From positions 82,143,347 through 82,207,346 of the forward strand of contig CM045770.1 in assembly GCA_025200525.1 (NCBI GenBank): a stretch of 64,000 nt of DNA, given 5' to 3'. Shown here in pieces: positions 45,876-57,567 of this stretch. Within the stretch, counting starts at the first letter, position 1. Each line of letters begins with the position of its first letter. The stretch is from Camellia lanceoleosa. Taxonomy: Eukaryota; Streptophyta; Magnoliopsida; Ericales; Theaceae. The notes beneath the pieces were generated by a model. That model saw nothing but the letters and a program-made list of their open reading frames with translations. It was not told where the DNA came from and searched no databases. A program made the position numbers and the translations under genes.

Positions 45876-48036
45876 TGTAGCACTTGTGTCCTTCAAAACT
45901 TTTGGGAAGTGTAATTGAACCTTTTAGTTTATTTTGGGAATCTTTGAGTTGTTGTATCTTGGTTTTGGAGGAGTATAAATTGATTTAAACTTGTTGGAAA
46001 TTCTCGTTTACACTTGTTTTATGTTGAAAAGTTGTTTAGGAAACTAAAAATCTTGTTCTGGGGTCGACACCGATCTTTGTGGTGTTGACACATTTCTTTT
46101 GTTGTTGGTCTCAAGGGTTGACACCAGTCTGGGAAGGGTCGACCCTTGTCCAGAAATTGTTTGCTGAAATTTGGTGTTGACACCAGTCTGGGAAGCGTCG
46201 ACACCTTGCATACTGTCAAACATAAGTGTTCCAGCTTTTCTTCATAAGGGTCGACACCTCTGTTGCAGGTGTCGACACCTGCAAACTTTTTTCAGATTTT
46301 TTAGTCAGTTTGGCCCTACTTTTTGGGGTTTTGACCAGATCTTTTGGATTGACTTTGGGGTTTATTTTTATTTTGACCTAGTATTATATAATAGGTCCAC
46401 CACTTGATCTTTTCTTTACTTTTTCCTCTCTTTTCTCCCTCTAAACCGTAAAACTCTCTCTCTCTCAAAAAACACTTTTTACTCAAAGATCCTTAGATTT
46501 ACTCACTTGGAGAAATCTGCTCGCCTTGTTGCTTTGAGATTAATTGTAGAGCTTGTCGAGGGCTTCATTTTGATTGGAGCAAAATGTCGTTTCTCCTTTG
46601 TCAACTTTTGGGCTTTTTTTTCCTGCTCCCTCTTCTAAGCTTGAGGTAAGGACTTTCTATACTCTTGTATGATTTTTAACTTGGGTATTTGATGATATTG
46701 CAAATAAAGGTTGGGATTTGGGTGACTTTAGACAAACCTAGGATTTTGGTTTAAAATCGAAAGAGGGGTTTTCAAAGTAAAGGTGTTGAAATGTTTATGG
46801 GTATGGATATGAGGTTATGTTGTATCAAACTTGTTGATTTTGGCAAACAGGTTATATTTGGGAGGAAATGGGGTTTTACCCTAAAATGTTTCAAATGTTT
46901 ATTTTGTATAAATCATGCAATTGGTTCAATAAAGGTGAAATTGGTTAGATGTGTATATTAATGGTGGAGTTGGAAAATTGTCGTTTCTTATCGATGGACA
47001 CATGGATGGTTTATCTATTGTGAAGTTTGTATAATTGCTTAGAAATATTTGTTTGGGGCTATCGGTGGAGGATAGTTATGATTGTTGTAGAAATTGCATG
47101 TGGACTACGTGAATTGAAATTAACCTTTTGTTGGTTGTCATTGAATATGACTATGTTTATATACATTGTATATGTATGATTATTTGGGAGGAAAAAGGAG
47201 ATGTACTCCATGTGTGATTATATGTTTATATACATTGTATATGTGTGAATGATTGTTTGGGAGGAGAAAGGGGATGGACTTCATTAAAATTAAGTTGGCT
47301 GGAGTGTCCTGGGTGAAAGTTCTAAAATTATACAAGGTGCCTAGCCCGAGGATGAAATATCCGTGAAATTGAAGTTTGAAGTGTTTATGTGTATCTGTTG
47401 TATGATTTGGAAACCATTAAATTGTAACCTCAATTTGGGTTATTGGAAAAATAATGAAATCGACTTATGCATTGGGATGGATTGAAGGGAAATGATATGA
47501 AATGTAACTTGGTGTTCTATGACTATATAAAATGTGATCATTTTACTTTTGGTATGGTAAAAACACATTGTACTTATACTATTGTTAAACCTCATATACT
47601 GTATTAGATTATCCCTGCTGGGTTGTGGCTCACCCTACTTGGGAAAAACATTTTCAAGTGCTGGTGATATGCCTCCGTCAAGGACATAGCTTGGGTGGAT
47701 TGTGGAACTGAGAGCTCACTTTTGCTTATTTGTATTTATTTGCCCTTTGTACAAGCCTAGGGCTTTATCTGTATTGAGCCTCTGACTCTTTTTGTTGTAA
47801 CCAAGCATCGTCTTGGAAAATTATAAGCCCGTAGGGCCTGTTTATCTGTTTATCTTTCTTCCTCTCTTTTAATTGGAAACATATGCTATAGATTCAGGTC
47901 TAGGCTTTATGAATGTATAATGCCTATGCTTCCCTTTTGTTTATCATATATTGAATTAATGGAAGATAACTTTATTATTGATGTTAACATATAATGCTTG
48001 GTGAATGAATTATTGTATTATTTTTGGGGCGTGACA
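45876..48036 (+). mobile_element. Solo LTR (2.16 kb) inside T pol
   Basis: It begins TGTAGCACTTGTG and ends GGGGCGTGACA, and is flanked by a perfect 5-bp duplication ACCGA (45871-45875 and 48037-48041). The pol of T reads on across it. A TATA box (ATTATATAATA, 46383-46393) fits a plus-strand promoter. Near the 3' end it has GGCTCACCCTACTT followed by AAGTGCTGGTGA, a pattern I associate with plant Del/Tekay chromovirus LTRs. There is no coding sequence. Confidence 0.92.
46062..46393 (+). promoter_or_regulatory. GTCGACACC palindrome cluster and TATA box of the solo LTR
   Basis: Copies or half-copies of GGTGTCGACACC occur at 46062, 46081, 46115, 46135, 46173, 46195, 46249 and 46265. Perfect palindromes are AGGGTCGACCCT (46135-46146) and GCAGGTGTCGACACCTGC (46265-46282). 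The TATA box follows about 100 bp later. Binding sites in U3 are the likely meaning, but no factor is known to me. Confidence 0.6.
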
Positions 48037-48041
48037 ACCGA

Positions 48042-49750
48042 GCCCTGACTTTATCGGCCTCCTGCTTAACGTCGGGTAACACTCCTTGTTTTAAAAACAG
48101 GATGATATCTTGGGCCAATGGGATAGGCTCGTTCTGGAGGAAGTGGACCTCTTGTAGATCTGGCAAAACTGCTAGGTGGGTCAAGTATTCGACTCAAACG
48201 CCGTGACTGAGGTCCAACTGGTCGGCCAAGGCTAATTGGGCCATTTCGTCCGTTTGAGAATTTTCTGACCTGGGGATGTGCTTGACTTGGAAACTATTGA
48301 AAAGGCGGGCGAGGGGAAGAGAGATGTCCCTGTATGATCGCGTTGTCTCTTTCTTCGCGTTGAACTCCCTGGTTATCTATCCGATACCCAATTGGGAGTC
48401 ACTGAACACTTGGATATGGTCTACTCCAATGTCATTGGCCAGTCAAAAACCTGCTATCAGAGCCTCATACTCAACCTCGTTATTACTGGCGTCGAACAGA
48501 AAACGAAGGGCACACTTGAAGTATTCGCCCTCTGGGGTGGTAAGGATTACACCGGCTCCGCTACCTTCTTTTCGGGATGAACCGTCAACGTTAAGGGTCC
48601 AAGAATGGGGATTGGTTGCTCAAGAATGGCTTATGGCTGTGGAAGGAGTATGTGCGGGGTGAGATTAGTGAATTCCAGGATGAAGTCGACAATGGCTTGG
48701 GCTTTGATGGCTATTCGAGGTCGGTAGGAGATCTCATATTGGCTTAATTCGACAGACCATTGCATGAGCCTACCTAAGGACTCTGCTTGTTGCATAACTT
48801 TCTTTAAAGGTTGGTCAGTGAGAACCACAATGGAATAGGCCTGGATATATGGTCAGAGGCATCTGGAAGCGATGACTAGGGCCAGAGCCATCTTCTCTAA
48901 CAAGGGATAGTTCTATTCGGTCCCCCGAAGTGCTCGACTGATGTAGTAAACCAGGCGTTGGACCAAGTCTTCCTCTCTAATTAGGGCAGCGCTGACCGCG
49001 GTATTAGAAACGGCTAAGTAAAGGAAGAGGGTCTCCCCTGGAATTGCTTGGGAAAGTAGTAGAGGGTTCGTCATGCATTGTTTCAGTTGTTAGAATGCCT
49101 TTTCGGACTCGGCGTTCCAATCGAAGGCTGTCCTAAGCACCTTGAAAAACGGAAGGAATTTGTCGGTTGCCCTTGATATGAAGCGGTTGAAGGCTGCTAC
49201 CCATGAGTCGCTGAACCACCTTTACTGTTCTGGGAGACTGTATTTCTATTAGGGCCTTTATCTTTTCTAGACTGGCCTCAATACTTCTGTGGCTGACCAT
49301 GAACCCCAGAAACTTACCAGATCCGACGCCGAAGGCACACTTCTCGGGATTGAGCTTCATCTTATACTTGTGCAAGGTTTGGGAGGTCTTCCAAAGGTTA
49401 GTTAAGTGATCTAAGGAGAGTTTGCTTTTGACAAGCATGCTGTCAACATAGACCTCCATATTCTGACCTATCTAGTTTTTGAAAACGACGTTAACTAGTC
49501 GTTGGTAAGTGGCCCCTGCATTGTTCAAACCAAAAGGCATCACACAATAATGATAAGTCCCTCGGTCGGTGATAAAAGAGGTGTGCTCCTGATCGGTTGC
49601 ATGCATTAAGATCTTATTGTAGCCAGAGAATGCATCCATGAAGCTGAGCATCTAGTATCTGGCTGTTGCGTCGACTAATAAATCTATTATGGGTAGTAGG
49701 TAGCTATCTTTAAGGCAAACTCGGTTAAGGTTGGAGTAGTCGACACAGAG
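48042..49750 (-). pseudogene. Gypsy element T reverse transcriptase and dual RNase H
   Basis: On the minus strand: reverse transcriptase from LCVDYSNLNRVCLKDSYLLP, through SFMDAFSGYN, FITDRGTYHYCVMPFGLNN and VYVDSMLVKSK (YVDD expected), to KCAFGVGSGKFLGFMVSHR; the RT-linked RNase H ends in YEISYRPRIAIKAQAIVDF. A second RNase H of the archaeal type follows (VDGSSRKEGSGAGVIL, NNEVEYEALIAG, VFSDSQL). Two RNase H domains in tandem are the hallmark of the Tat lineage. Several stops are present. The N-terminal part of RT, protease and gag lie beyond the insertion of element M. Confidence 0.9.
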
Positions 49751-50258
49751 TGTAGACGTCCCCCGAATGCCCCTAGAGGGGTTAAGTCCCGTTCTGTTCG
49801 TATTGGGTTTACTACAGTTCGGACTCGATTTGTGTCGGTTCTTAATCTTGAACCAAAGAGTCCAAATCCGGCAAATCGTTTGAGAAAACAGATTTTTGAA
49901 AAAGTAGTGCCAAACATGGACTGCTTTGCCAGATTACAGAGTTGCCACCTAAATATTTTAAAATGGGAAATTTAGGAAACCCTGACTCGGTGCCGAAGGC
50001 CACATGTCCGTCATCACCAAAGTGGTCTTGGCTCGGGAGCTTAGTGTAGACACCCCATTTTTGACCGTCCTCAAGACTTGGACGTCACCGTTGGAACACT
50101 CGGTGATTATCTATGTTTGTGTTCGTTTGGAGTTCCCGGAGTTCTCGGCTGCGCGCGCCCTGCCTCAGGACCTCCGAACTCGACCAGTTGTGTTTGGTTT
50201 TGCACCAAACACTTGTGTTTTGCCATGAAAGGGGAGGGAATGCCTTATGAGGCATCCC

Positions 50259-50517
50259 TATACACCACCGGCTGGGGCTAGAGGCCACCGGCTGGCTGAA
50301 GCTTCTATCGGCACTTTATTGTGCCGACCGGCACTCTTTTATGCCGACCGGCACTGTTTTTTTTTAAAATGATACTCTTTGCCGGCCGAGCACTGTACAC
50401 TTGCTTTATCAGATATTTTCTTGCAGCTGTAAAGTTTTTTGCTCCCCTCTATACACGTGTATGGAGGGATGAGCCCTTGGCTTGCTTAGTGGCTAAGTAT
50501 TCCTTGCCTATAAGAGG
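50259..50517 (+). promoter_or_regulatory. U3 palindrome module and TATA box of P
   Basis: CACCGGCTGG (50267 and 50286) is followed by GTGCCGACCGGCAC (50321-50334) and TGCCGACCGGCACT (50342-50355), then by the TATA box CCTATAAGAGG at 50507-50517. The same arrangement, in mirror image, is present in M (57265-57278 and 57115-57123). Confidence 0.65.
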
Positions 50518-51032
50518 AGAGCTCTTCCTCTTGGCTCAAGGTTAGCATTTTGGGAGGCAAAAACCAGAGCTTATACATATATTTCTCTGTCATATATCTA
50601 TAGATACATAGATCTCCATCTCTCTCCTCTTGTGTGTGTGATTTTAGGCTTGAAAGTGTAGATTTACCTTACTTTTGCACCATTACACACACCATTACAC
50701 CTTAGCTCGAGATTGAGAGACTTGGAAGGTTATTTGTGTTGGTTTTGGACTAGTTTTAAGCACTAGAGAGTGGCTGCATCACTTGTTCTTCAAAGGATCT
50801 TCAAGGGTAAGAACATCACTTTATATTCCCCATTCTTGCAACCTCTTTCTACCCTCTTTACTTTGTGTTTTTGAGTTTGTGTTTAAGATAAAAAAGTATT
50901 GTTTTTACTTGTTCTTGAACATTCATTAAGGTCCTTTTTTGGTTTGAGCAAAGGTCCATCCTATTAGGCCTTATATGGCCACTTTTGGTGCCTTTGCTTA
51001 AGACCCTCTTTACTTGGTGTTCTTGGCCTTCC

Positions 51033-51112
51033 CACCACTGAAAACCAGTGGGTTTTCAGTGGTGAGAAAGATGGTTTTAAGTCTCATATAGGGGAGAGAC
51101 ACCCCTCTCCCC
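51033..51112 (+). other. Two-hairpin structure in the P LTR
   Basis: Hairpin 1: CACCACTGAAAACC (51033-51046), loop AGTG, GGTTTTCAGTGGTG (51051-51064), 14 perfect pairs. Hairpin 2: GGGGAGAG (51091-51098) with CTCTCCCC (51105-51112). They lie about 0.5-0.6 kb after the TATA box, so they would be in the 5' leader of a full-length transcript. Confidence 0.7.
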
Positions 51113-54100
51113 CTTGGCCCTTTGTTTGCCTTCATTTTTGGCTCATGAGGTAACATGTATGCATGCTCGTTTTAGCTTCATTTCAGAGAATTTTTGGGTG
51201 TTTGAGGTCATGTTTTGCCTCTGTTTTTGGTCGGTTTTGTAGCCCTTAACATGCCTCTTATGTTTGCTTTGGAATGCTCTCTTGTGCCTAGAAGTGTGCC
51301 ATATGTCTAAGCCTTGATACTTGCATGTTTTAGTTTGATTTCATGGAGATAATAGCATCATCTTGCCATGTATAAGGGCTGTGAGCCACCGCTCTTGGAC
51401 CCATTTGGCATGCTTGGTTTGGTTGTCTTGCATTTTGGCTTGTAGGCCTTGCTTGTATGAAGCTCTAGTATGCATGCTTGCTTTCATTTGGCCTCATTTG
51501 AGCTTTCTTGAGTGTTTTAAGTCATGTTTAACCTCTGTCTAATATGGGTTTAATGGCCCTTAGCATGCTTCTTACACTTGCTTTGTAATGCCTCGTTCGG
51601 CCTAGAATTGTGCCATATGTGTAGTGCCATATATCTCCATGTTTTGGCTTAGCATGGTGGAGCAGTTAGCCTTGATTTGCCATGTTCTAGGCTGTGAGCC
51701 TTTGCTTTTGCTCATATTTGGCATGATTAGTATGGTTACTTTGCATGATGGTTTGTTGGCCTCAAGCATATAGTCCATGTGCATACATTGGTTAGCCTAT
51801 TTAGATGATTTGGGATCATTTGGCATGCTATTTCAGACCTTAATCCATGCTCACATGTCTAGATTTGTTATCTCTCTTCATGCTTTAAAGGTGTGCCCTT
51901 TATGCTTTAAAATGTGCATTGTGTGCGTTCATGCTTTTGGGACTGTTTTGGGGCTGCCACATGAGGGATTTGGGTGCCATTTTCCATGCTAAAATTCTGT
52001 TTTTGGTTATTAGATTCATGCCATGAGTGGTTGCGTAAATGTTGGTTAGATGCTCTCTTGAGTGCCCTTGGTTTTGGGCTTGAGTGGTTTGCATATTTGT
52101 GTAGTGTTTTCTCTATGATTTCAGCCCATTTCAGTCACTATTTTGGGGAAGTTTGAGGCCTCCCCCATGGTGGTTAAGTCCACTACTTTAGGCTCATTAC
52201 ATGTTAGTTGCATACTTGGTCCATTAGGTGTTATAGCATATTGGTCCCATTGCTTGATTGGCTCATGTTTCTATGCCATTCATACCTTGTTTGCCTTAGC
52301 ATTTTGTATGCCCATTGTGATAGTTGCATGATGCTTGATGTGATTGCATCATATTTCTCACTGTTGCATCATTTGAGCCATGTTGCATTCATGCATTCCA
52401 TGGCTTGGCTTGGGGATTGTCAAGCCAAGCATAGGATCGAGAGGAGTTCACACTCCAAGTGGTGCAACTCACCTCAATTCTTGGTCACCAAGGCCTTGGA
52501 CCAACACATGATAAGGCTTTGGATTTCATTTGCTTGCGTTGCATGCATTTACATCAAAATGCAACCTTGGTTCTTTGGGCTATCATGCATCAAAATGCAC
52601 CATTGGTGGCCCAAGAACCAAGAGTCTTACCTCCTTGAGTCCCCAAGCATGATAGGAGGCAATGACCATGCTTACATGTCCCCCAAAACCCATGCCATGC
52701 ATTCTTTGTCTTCTTCTTCACTGTCAATCTTTCTGCCGCGCAGCTTTATTGTGCCGATCGGCACTTGTTTGTGCCGATAAACTCCATATGCGGGTGGACA
52801 ACTCAAATAGCCGATGACCACTCCTCCCGGTGGGGTGTACTTGGACCATTTGGAAGGTATTCCAGAACTTTGGGAATTTTTAGAGAGGCAGGGCAGTAAA
52901 AACAGAAGCAGCAGTGCCATGACACGGGTTTTCCGGGAAAGACGGATCGAGCATGCATCATTCGCACATCCCAAGGCAGGGCTGAGGCCCCATTGCATTT
53001 ATTTATTTATTTGCTTTGATTTTAATAATTAGAATTGTGTAATAATTTATTTATTCGTTTATCTATTTGGTCTGTATTATTATTTGGTCCCTCCGAGCGA
53101 GGGCAAAAATGTAATAAGTGTGTGTGAGTGGGTGCATGTCTTCCAATCCCCACTTCTTTCTATCCCTTTTATTTACCTGCTTACAGTGGTAGATTAGGGC
53201 ATACTCTTTTTTAGCATACCTTATGCAATGCATGCGTGCATACATGCATTTGTTTACATGCACCGGGCTCGGTACATCATACAAACTGCATCGTACTTTC
53301 GATTTCCAAATTGGATACATGCTACGTGAAACATTTCACATGCCATGTTTAGGGTTAGCCGAGCCTACTTTAGATTGCATTTATGCCTGTGTTGCATTAG
53401 TCACTTAACATGAACTAGGCCATGCATGTTTGCTAACCGGGTTATTTGTTTTGGCACGGAGTACGATGTAAGTGTTTTCGCTTTAGCATATCGCATGCGT
53501 GTGAATGTTTGCCATAACAGTAGGCTTGCCATGCGGCTAAATGCTTACATGATGAACTGTTTGAATGCCTGTGGGTGGAGGTTGGATTGTCTGAGTTGGG
53601 ACAACTCATTGAAATCCGAATTTTAGCCTACTTGCGAGTAGCACAAAAACCAACACGTTTTTCGAAATAAAACGGATATGCAATGTTTATTTCCAAATTA
53701 GGCAATCTAGTCTATACTTTTGTGTTGTGCGCATCACATAGTAATTCTAGGCTAATAACCGGAATAAGAACGCATAAAGTTTTCAAAAACGGATATCACG
53801 GTTAGTAGAGGCCGGTCTTGGACGGGCGAAAGTGCTCATAGTGACCTTCCCGATCGTACCCAAGCTCGCGAGCCAAGACCACTTTGGTGATGATGGACAC
53901 GTGGCCTTCGGCACCGAGTCAGGGTTTCCTAAATTTCCCATTTTAAAATATTTAGGTGGCGACTCATGTCAAGCAGCATCCATGTTTGGCACTACTTTTC
54001 AAAAATCTGTTTTCTCAAACGATTTGCGGATTTGGACTCTTTGGTTGATGAACCGCGACACAAAGGAGTCCGAATCAGAAGCGAGGTCCCATGACGTGTG

Positions 54101-56520
54101 TTACACTTAGGTACGATCGGGAAGGTCACTATGAGCACCCTTTCGCCCGTCCAAGACCGGCCTCTACTAACCATGATATCCGTTTTTGAAAACATTACAT
54201 GCTCTTATTCCAATTATTAGCCTAGAATTACTATGTTATGCGCGCAGCAGACAAGTATAGACTAGATTGCCTAATTTGGAAATAAACATTGCATATCCGT
54301 TCGTTTTGAAAACAATTCGAAATTGCTACTCGCAAGTAGGTTAAAATACGAATTTCAATGAGTTATTCCAACTCAAACAATCCAACCTTCACCCACAGGC
54401 ATTCAGTCAGTTTATCTCACATAAGCACTTAGCCTCATGGTAAGCACACTGTCATGGCAACATTCACACGCATGTGGTATGCTAAAGCATAAATACTTAC
54501 ATCGTACTCCGTGCCAAAACAATAAACTAGTTAGCAGACATGCATGTCCCTAGGTCATGTTAGAATGACTAATGCAACGCATATAGAGTGCAATCTAGAC
54601 AGGCCCGATTATCCTAATCATGGCATGTGGAATGCGACAGATAACACGTATTCAATTTGGAATTGAAAATACAATGCAGTTTGTATGATGTACCGAGCCC
54701 GATGCATGTCAACAAATGCATGGATGCACGCATGCATAGGATAAGGTATGCTAAAATAAACGTGCCCTAATACTAACCATTAAAAGCAGGTAAATAAAAG
54801 GGAAGAAAGACGTGGGGTTGGAAGACATACACCCACTCACGCACACTTATTACAATTGCGCCCTCACCCGGAGGGACCAAAAGAATAATACAAATAATTA
54901 ACTACGCAAGTTAATTAAATATTACAAATTAATTAAATTAACAAAATAATTAATCTAAGGAAAAACAGTAAACCGCCTCGGGGCGAGGGCTCAATGCACG
55001 CGCGCTCGGATTCCGCTCGGAATTGCACTGCCATGCCTAGCTTGCCTCTGTTTTCCCTGCCTTGCATCTCAAAAGACTGCCACAGTCCTAGGAATACTAC
55101 CTTAGGTACTGAAGATCACTACCGGCTGCACAAAACTTCCACCGGCAGTGGATTGAGCTCATCGGCACTGAATTGATCCATCGGCTGCAAATTGACTGCC
55201 GGTCGGCACTAAACACTGCCGGCCAAGATCGAATACTGCAGAACTCGCAACTCACAAAGATAGAGGACAACAACTTGCATGGCAATGCAATTCAAGCAAT
55301 TTATGCATCAAACACATTCCTTATCATGTTGATGACTCAAAGGAAGGTGTGCCTCGGTTCTCGGACCACCAATCACGCATTTCCATGCATGATGGCCCAA
55401 AGAACCAAGTGTGCAACTTTGATTTCAAATGCATGCAAACCAATCAAACAAAGTGAGGCCCAATTCCCATCACTAAGTCAAGGAACAAGACATGCATGCC
55501 TATGTGTGCAATCCTAAGCATGTCCACTAGGGATGCAACATGAGCATATAGACAAATAATGCAAGCATACAAGCAAACATGAGGTAGCATACAAGCAAGT
55601 AAATAATGGTCTTACCCATGACCTAGGCAACTCCAAGTAGGCCTAAAATCAGTAGCCAAATGCTAAGACATGAGGGCCAAACACATATACACACATACAC
55701 ATGTTAAAGCACCAACACTTAAGCATAATAAAGCAACTCTTAAACACATTTAAGAGGCACAAATATGGACCATTAGCATGCAATTTAGGCTCTGAAATCA
55801 TGCTATAAAATGATGCCAAATCATGTTTAAATAAGACAAGCAAAGCATGCGCACATAGGTTCAACACTTCAAAGCAAGCCAATAAGGCATTGAACTACCC
55901 TTATGCAAAATAAATATGGTATGCGTTGAACAACCCAAAACAGATTTTTAGCATGTAAAACTAAGCCCAAAGGACCACTTGGATGGCATCTAAATGGCTC
56001 AACTAGGAAGGCATGCACAAATGCTAAGACATGAGGCATAAGGCACAAGCTTCCGAAGCATCAAAGAGGCATGCAAGGCAATCAAACAAGCATGCTAAAT
56101 GGACTGAAATGACATGCTAAATGGTTCCAAACCATTGAAAGTAAAGCAAGCAAGGCATGCTACACACTTGTACCCTTAAGGCCAACAAGCCAAATACAAA
56201 GAGGCTACAAGATACATGCTAAGATTGACCAAAACAACTTAGGACAGACCTAAAGCATGGCAAAATAAGCATATATGCTTCATGGATCTAGGCCTAAAGC
56301 ATGCTCAAACTAGGGCTAACAACCTAGGCATGTTAAGGGACCAAAGAGGCATTACAAAGCAATCATGCAAAACATGCAAGGAGTACTAAAACAAACACTT
56401 AGCAATGTCATATTAGGGCATAATAAGCATAAAATGCAGCCAAGACATGCTCTTCAAACATTCGAAACTAAGCTCCCTTAAGAGACCAAATCTTGCCCTT
56501 TTCAAGGACAACAAGGAGAG

Positions 56521-56593
56521 GGGGTGCACCCCTCCTTCTTGGGACTTTAAGGCATCATCTACACCACTGAAATCCCTCAAGATTTCAGTGGTG
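56521..56593 (-). other. Two-hairpin structure in the M LTR
   Basis: Hairpin 1: CACCACTGAAATC (56562-56574), loop of 6, GATTTCAGTGGTG (56581-56593). Hairpin 2: the perfect palindrome GGGGTGCACCCC (56521-56532) within AAGGAGAG...TCCTTCTT. In LTR orientation the order and the distance from the LTR start (about 0.96 kb) match the pair in P (about 0.99 kb). Confidence 0.7.
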
Positions 56594-57114
56594 AAGAGAT
56601 CCAAGCACCAAAATCCCGGAGCTCAACAAAATAGCACAAAAATGAGGCCTTTCAAGGCCTAAGAGGGGCCAAACTTCCCCAAAGCACAAAGTACCCTTAA
56701 TAAACTATCAAGAGGACTAAAAAACAGAACTTTTATGTGTTGATCACCAAGCACAAAAACAGTCCTAAACTAGGTAAAAACAAGGTGCAAGAAAGGGGTA
56801 AAAATGACTAGTTTCTTACCCTTGAAGCTTTTCTTCAACAATGGTGACCTTGATGTGTCCTTAAGCCTCAAACCAGTCAAGAACACCAAGAATAGGCTCT
56901 TAGAACTTCAGCTCCAAGAGGAAGGTGAAACACTAGGTGCTTGTGTGCAATAGTATGAACTAAAACACCTAGTGTACAAATGAACAAGGAAAAGAGAGAT
57001 AGGATAGATATAGGATTTCTAACCTAAAACCAGAGTTTCTTCTCTGTGTTTTCTCCCTAAAATGTCTAACTCTTCTAACCTTTGAGCCAAGAGAAGAGAG
57101 GGTTCTCTTATAGA

Positions 57115-57278
57115 CAACAAAGCTTACAAGCTAAGTCAATCCAAGGCTCATCCCTCCATACACGTGTATGGAGGGGAAACAAATGCTACAAAGCTGTCTG
57201 AAAATATCTCCAAAAACAGCTGTAAAGTGATCGGCAGGGCAAAATGGTCATTTTGCCAAAAAGAGTGCCGACCGGCAC
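57115..57278 (-). promoter_or_regulatory. U3 palindrome and TATA box of M
   Basis: On the minus strand GTGCCGGTCGGCAC (57265-57278) precedes CTATAAGAG (57115-57123) by about 140 bp. CCGGTGG and CCGGCAG repeats lie just upstream at about 57300-57330. It corresponds to the module at 50259-50517. Confidence 0.6.
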
Positions 57279-57553
57279 AATATATTGTCGATGGCAACAC
57301 CAACCAGCCGGTGGCCTCTAGCCACTGCCGGTGGTGTGTGGGGATGCCTCACAAAGCATTCCCTGCCCCTCCAAGGCAAAGCACAAGTGTTTGGTGTAAA
57401 ACCAGACACAAAACAGTCGAGTTCGAAGATCCTGAGGCAGGGCGCGTAGCCGAGAACTCTGGGAACTCCAAACAAACACAAACATGGATAATCACCGAGT
57501 GTTCAAGCGGTGACGTCCAAGTCTTGAGGACGGTCAAAAATGGGGTGTCTACA

Positions 57554-57567
57554 GTTGCCCCTCTTTG
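57554..57567 (-). promoter_or_regulatory. Polypurine tract of element M
   Basis: On the minus strand ATCAAAGAGGGGCAAC directly precedes the LTR start TGTAGACACC. This fixes M as a minus-strand element whose body lies to the right. Confidence 0.8.

Larger units (their letters stand above)
50045..54105 (+). mobile_element. Solo LTR P (4.06 kb), same family as M
   Basis: It starts TGTAGACACCCCATTTTTG and ends GACGTGTGTTACA, flanked by a perfect CTTAG duplication at 50040-50044 and 54106-54110. It sits in the opposite orientation to M, so the two LTRs create a long inverted repeat (about 50.0-57.5 kb). The LTR includes a TATA box at 50507-50517 and a TGGCGACTC stretch near 53957 that could be mistaken for a PBS but occurs inside the LTR of both copies. 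No internal region follows, so it is solo. Confidence 0.9.
49751..57553 (-). repeat. 3' LTR of Gypsy element M, split by solo LTR P
   Basis: On the minus strand the LTR starts TGTAGACACCCCATTTTTG at 57553, directly after a PPT, and runs to 54111. It resumes at 50044 after the P insertion and ends GGGGACGTCTACA at 49751. Joined length is about 3.74 kb. CAGAG (49746-49750) is the candidate target duplication in T; its partner lies beyond the window. A TATA box (CTATAAGAG on the minus strand) is at 57115-57123. It is the same family as P, with obvious divergence. Confidence 0.85.

Noticed and set aside
52208..52780. Plus-strand frame of 190 residues in LTR P
   Set aside because: It lies within the P LTR, in the transcribed leader, and the composition follows the GCATGC-rich DNA; no domain seen.
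53950..54105. TGGCGACTC at about 53957 as a primer binding site after the P LTR
   Set aside because: The same sequence lies inside the M LTR, and the TG...CA boundary with CTTAG duplication places the P end at 54105.
50045..57553. P and M as the two LTRs of one element
   Set aside because: They are in opposite orientation and P has its own CTTAG duplication inside the M LTR, so they are separate insertions.
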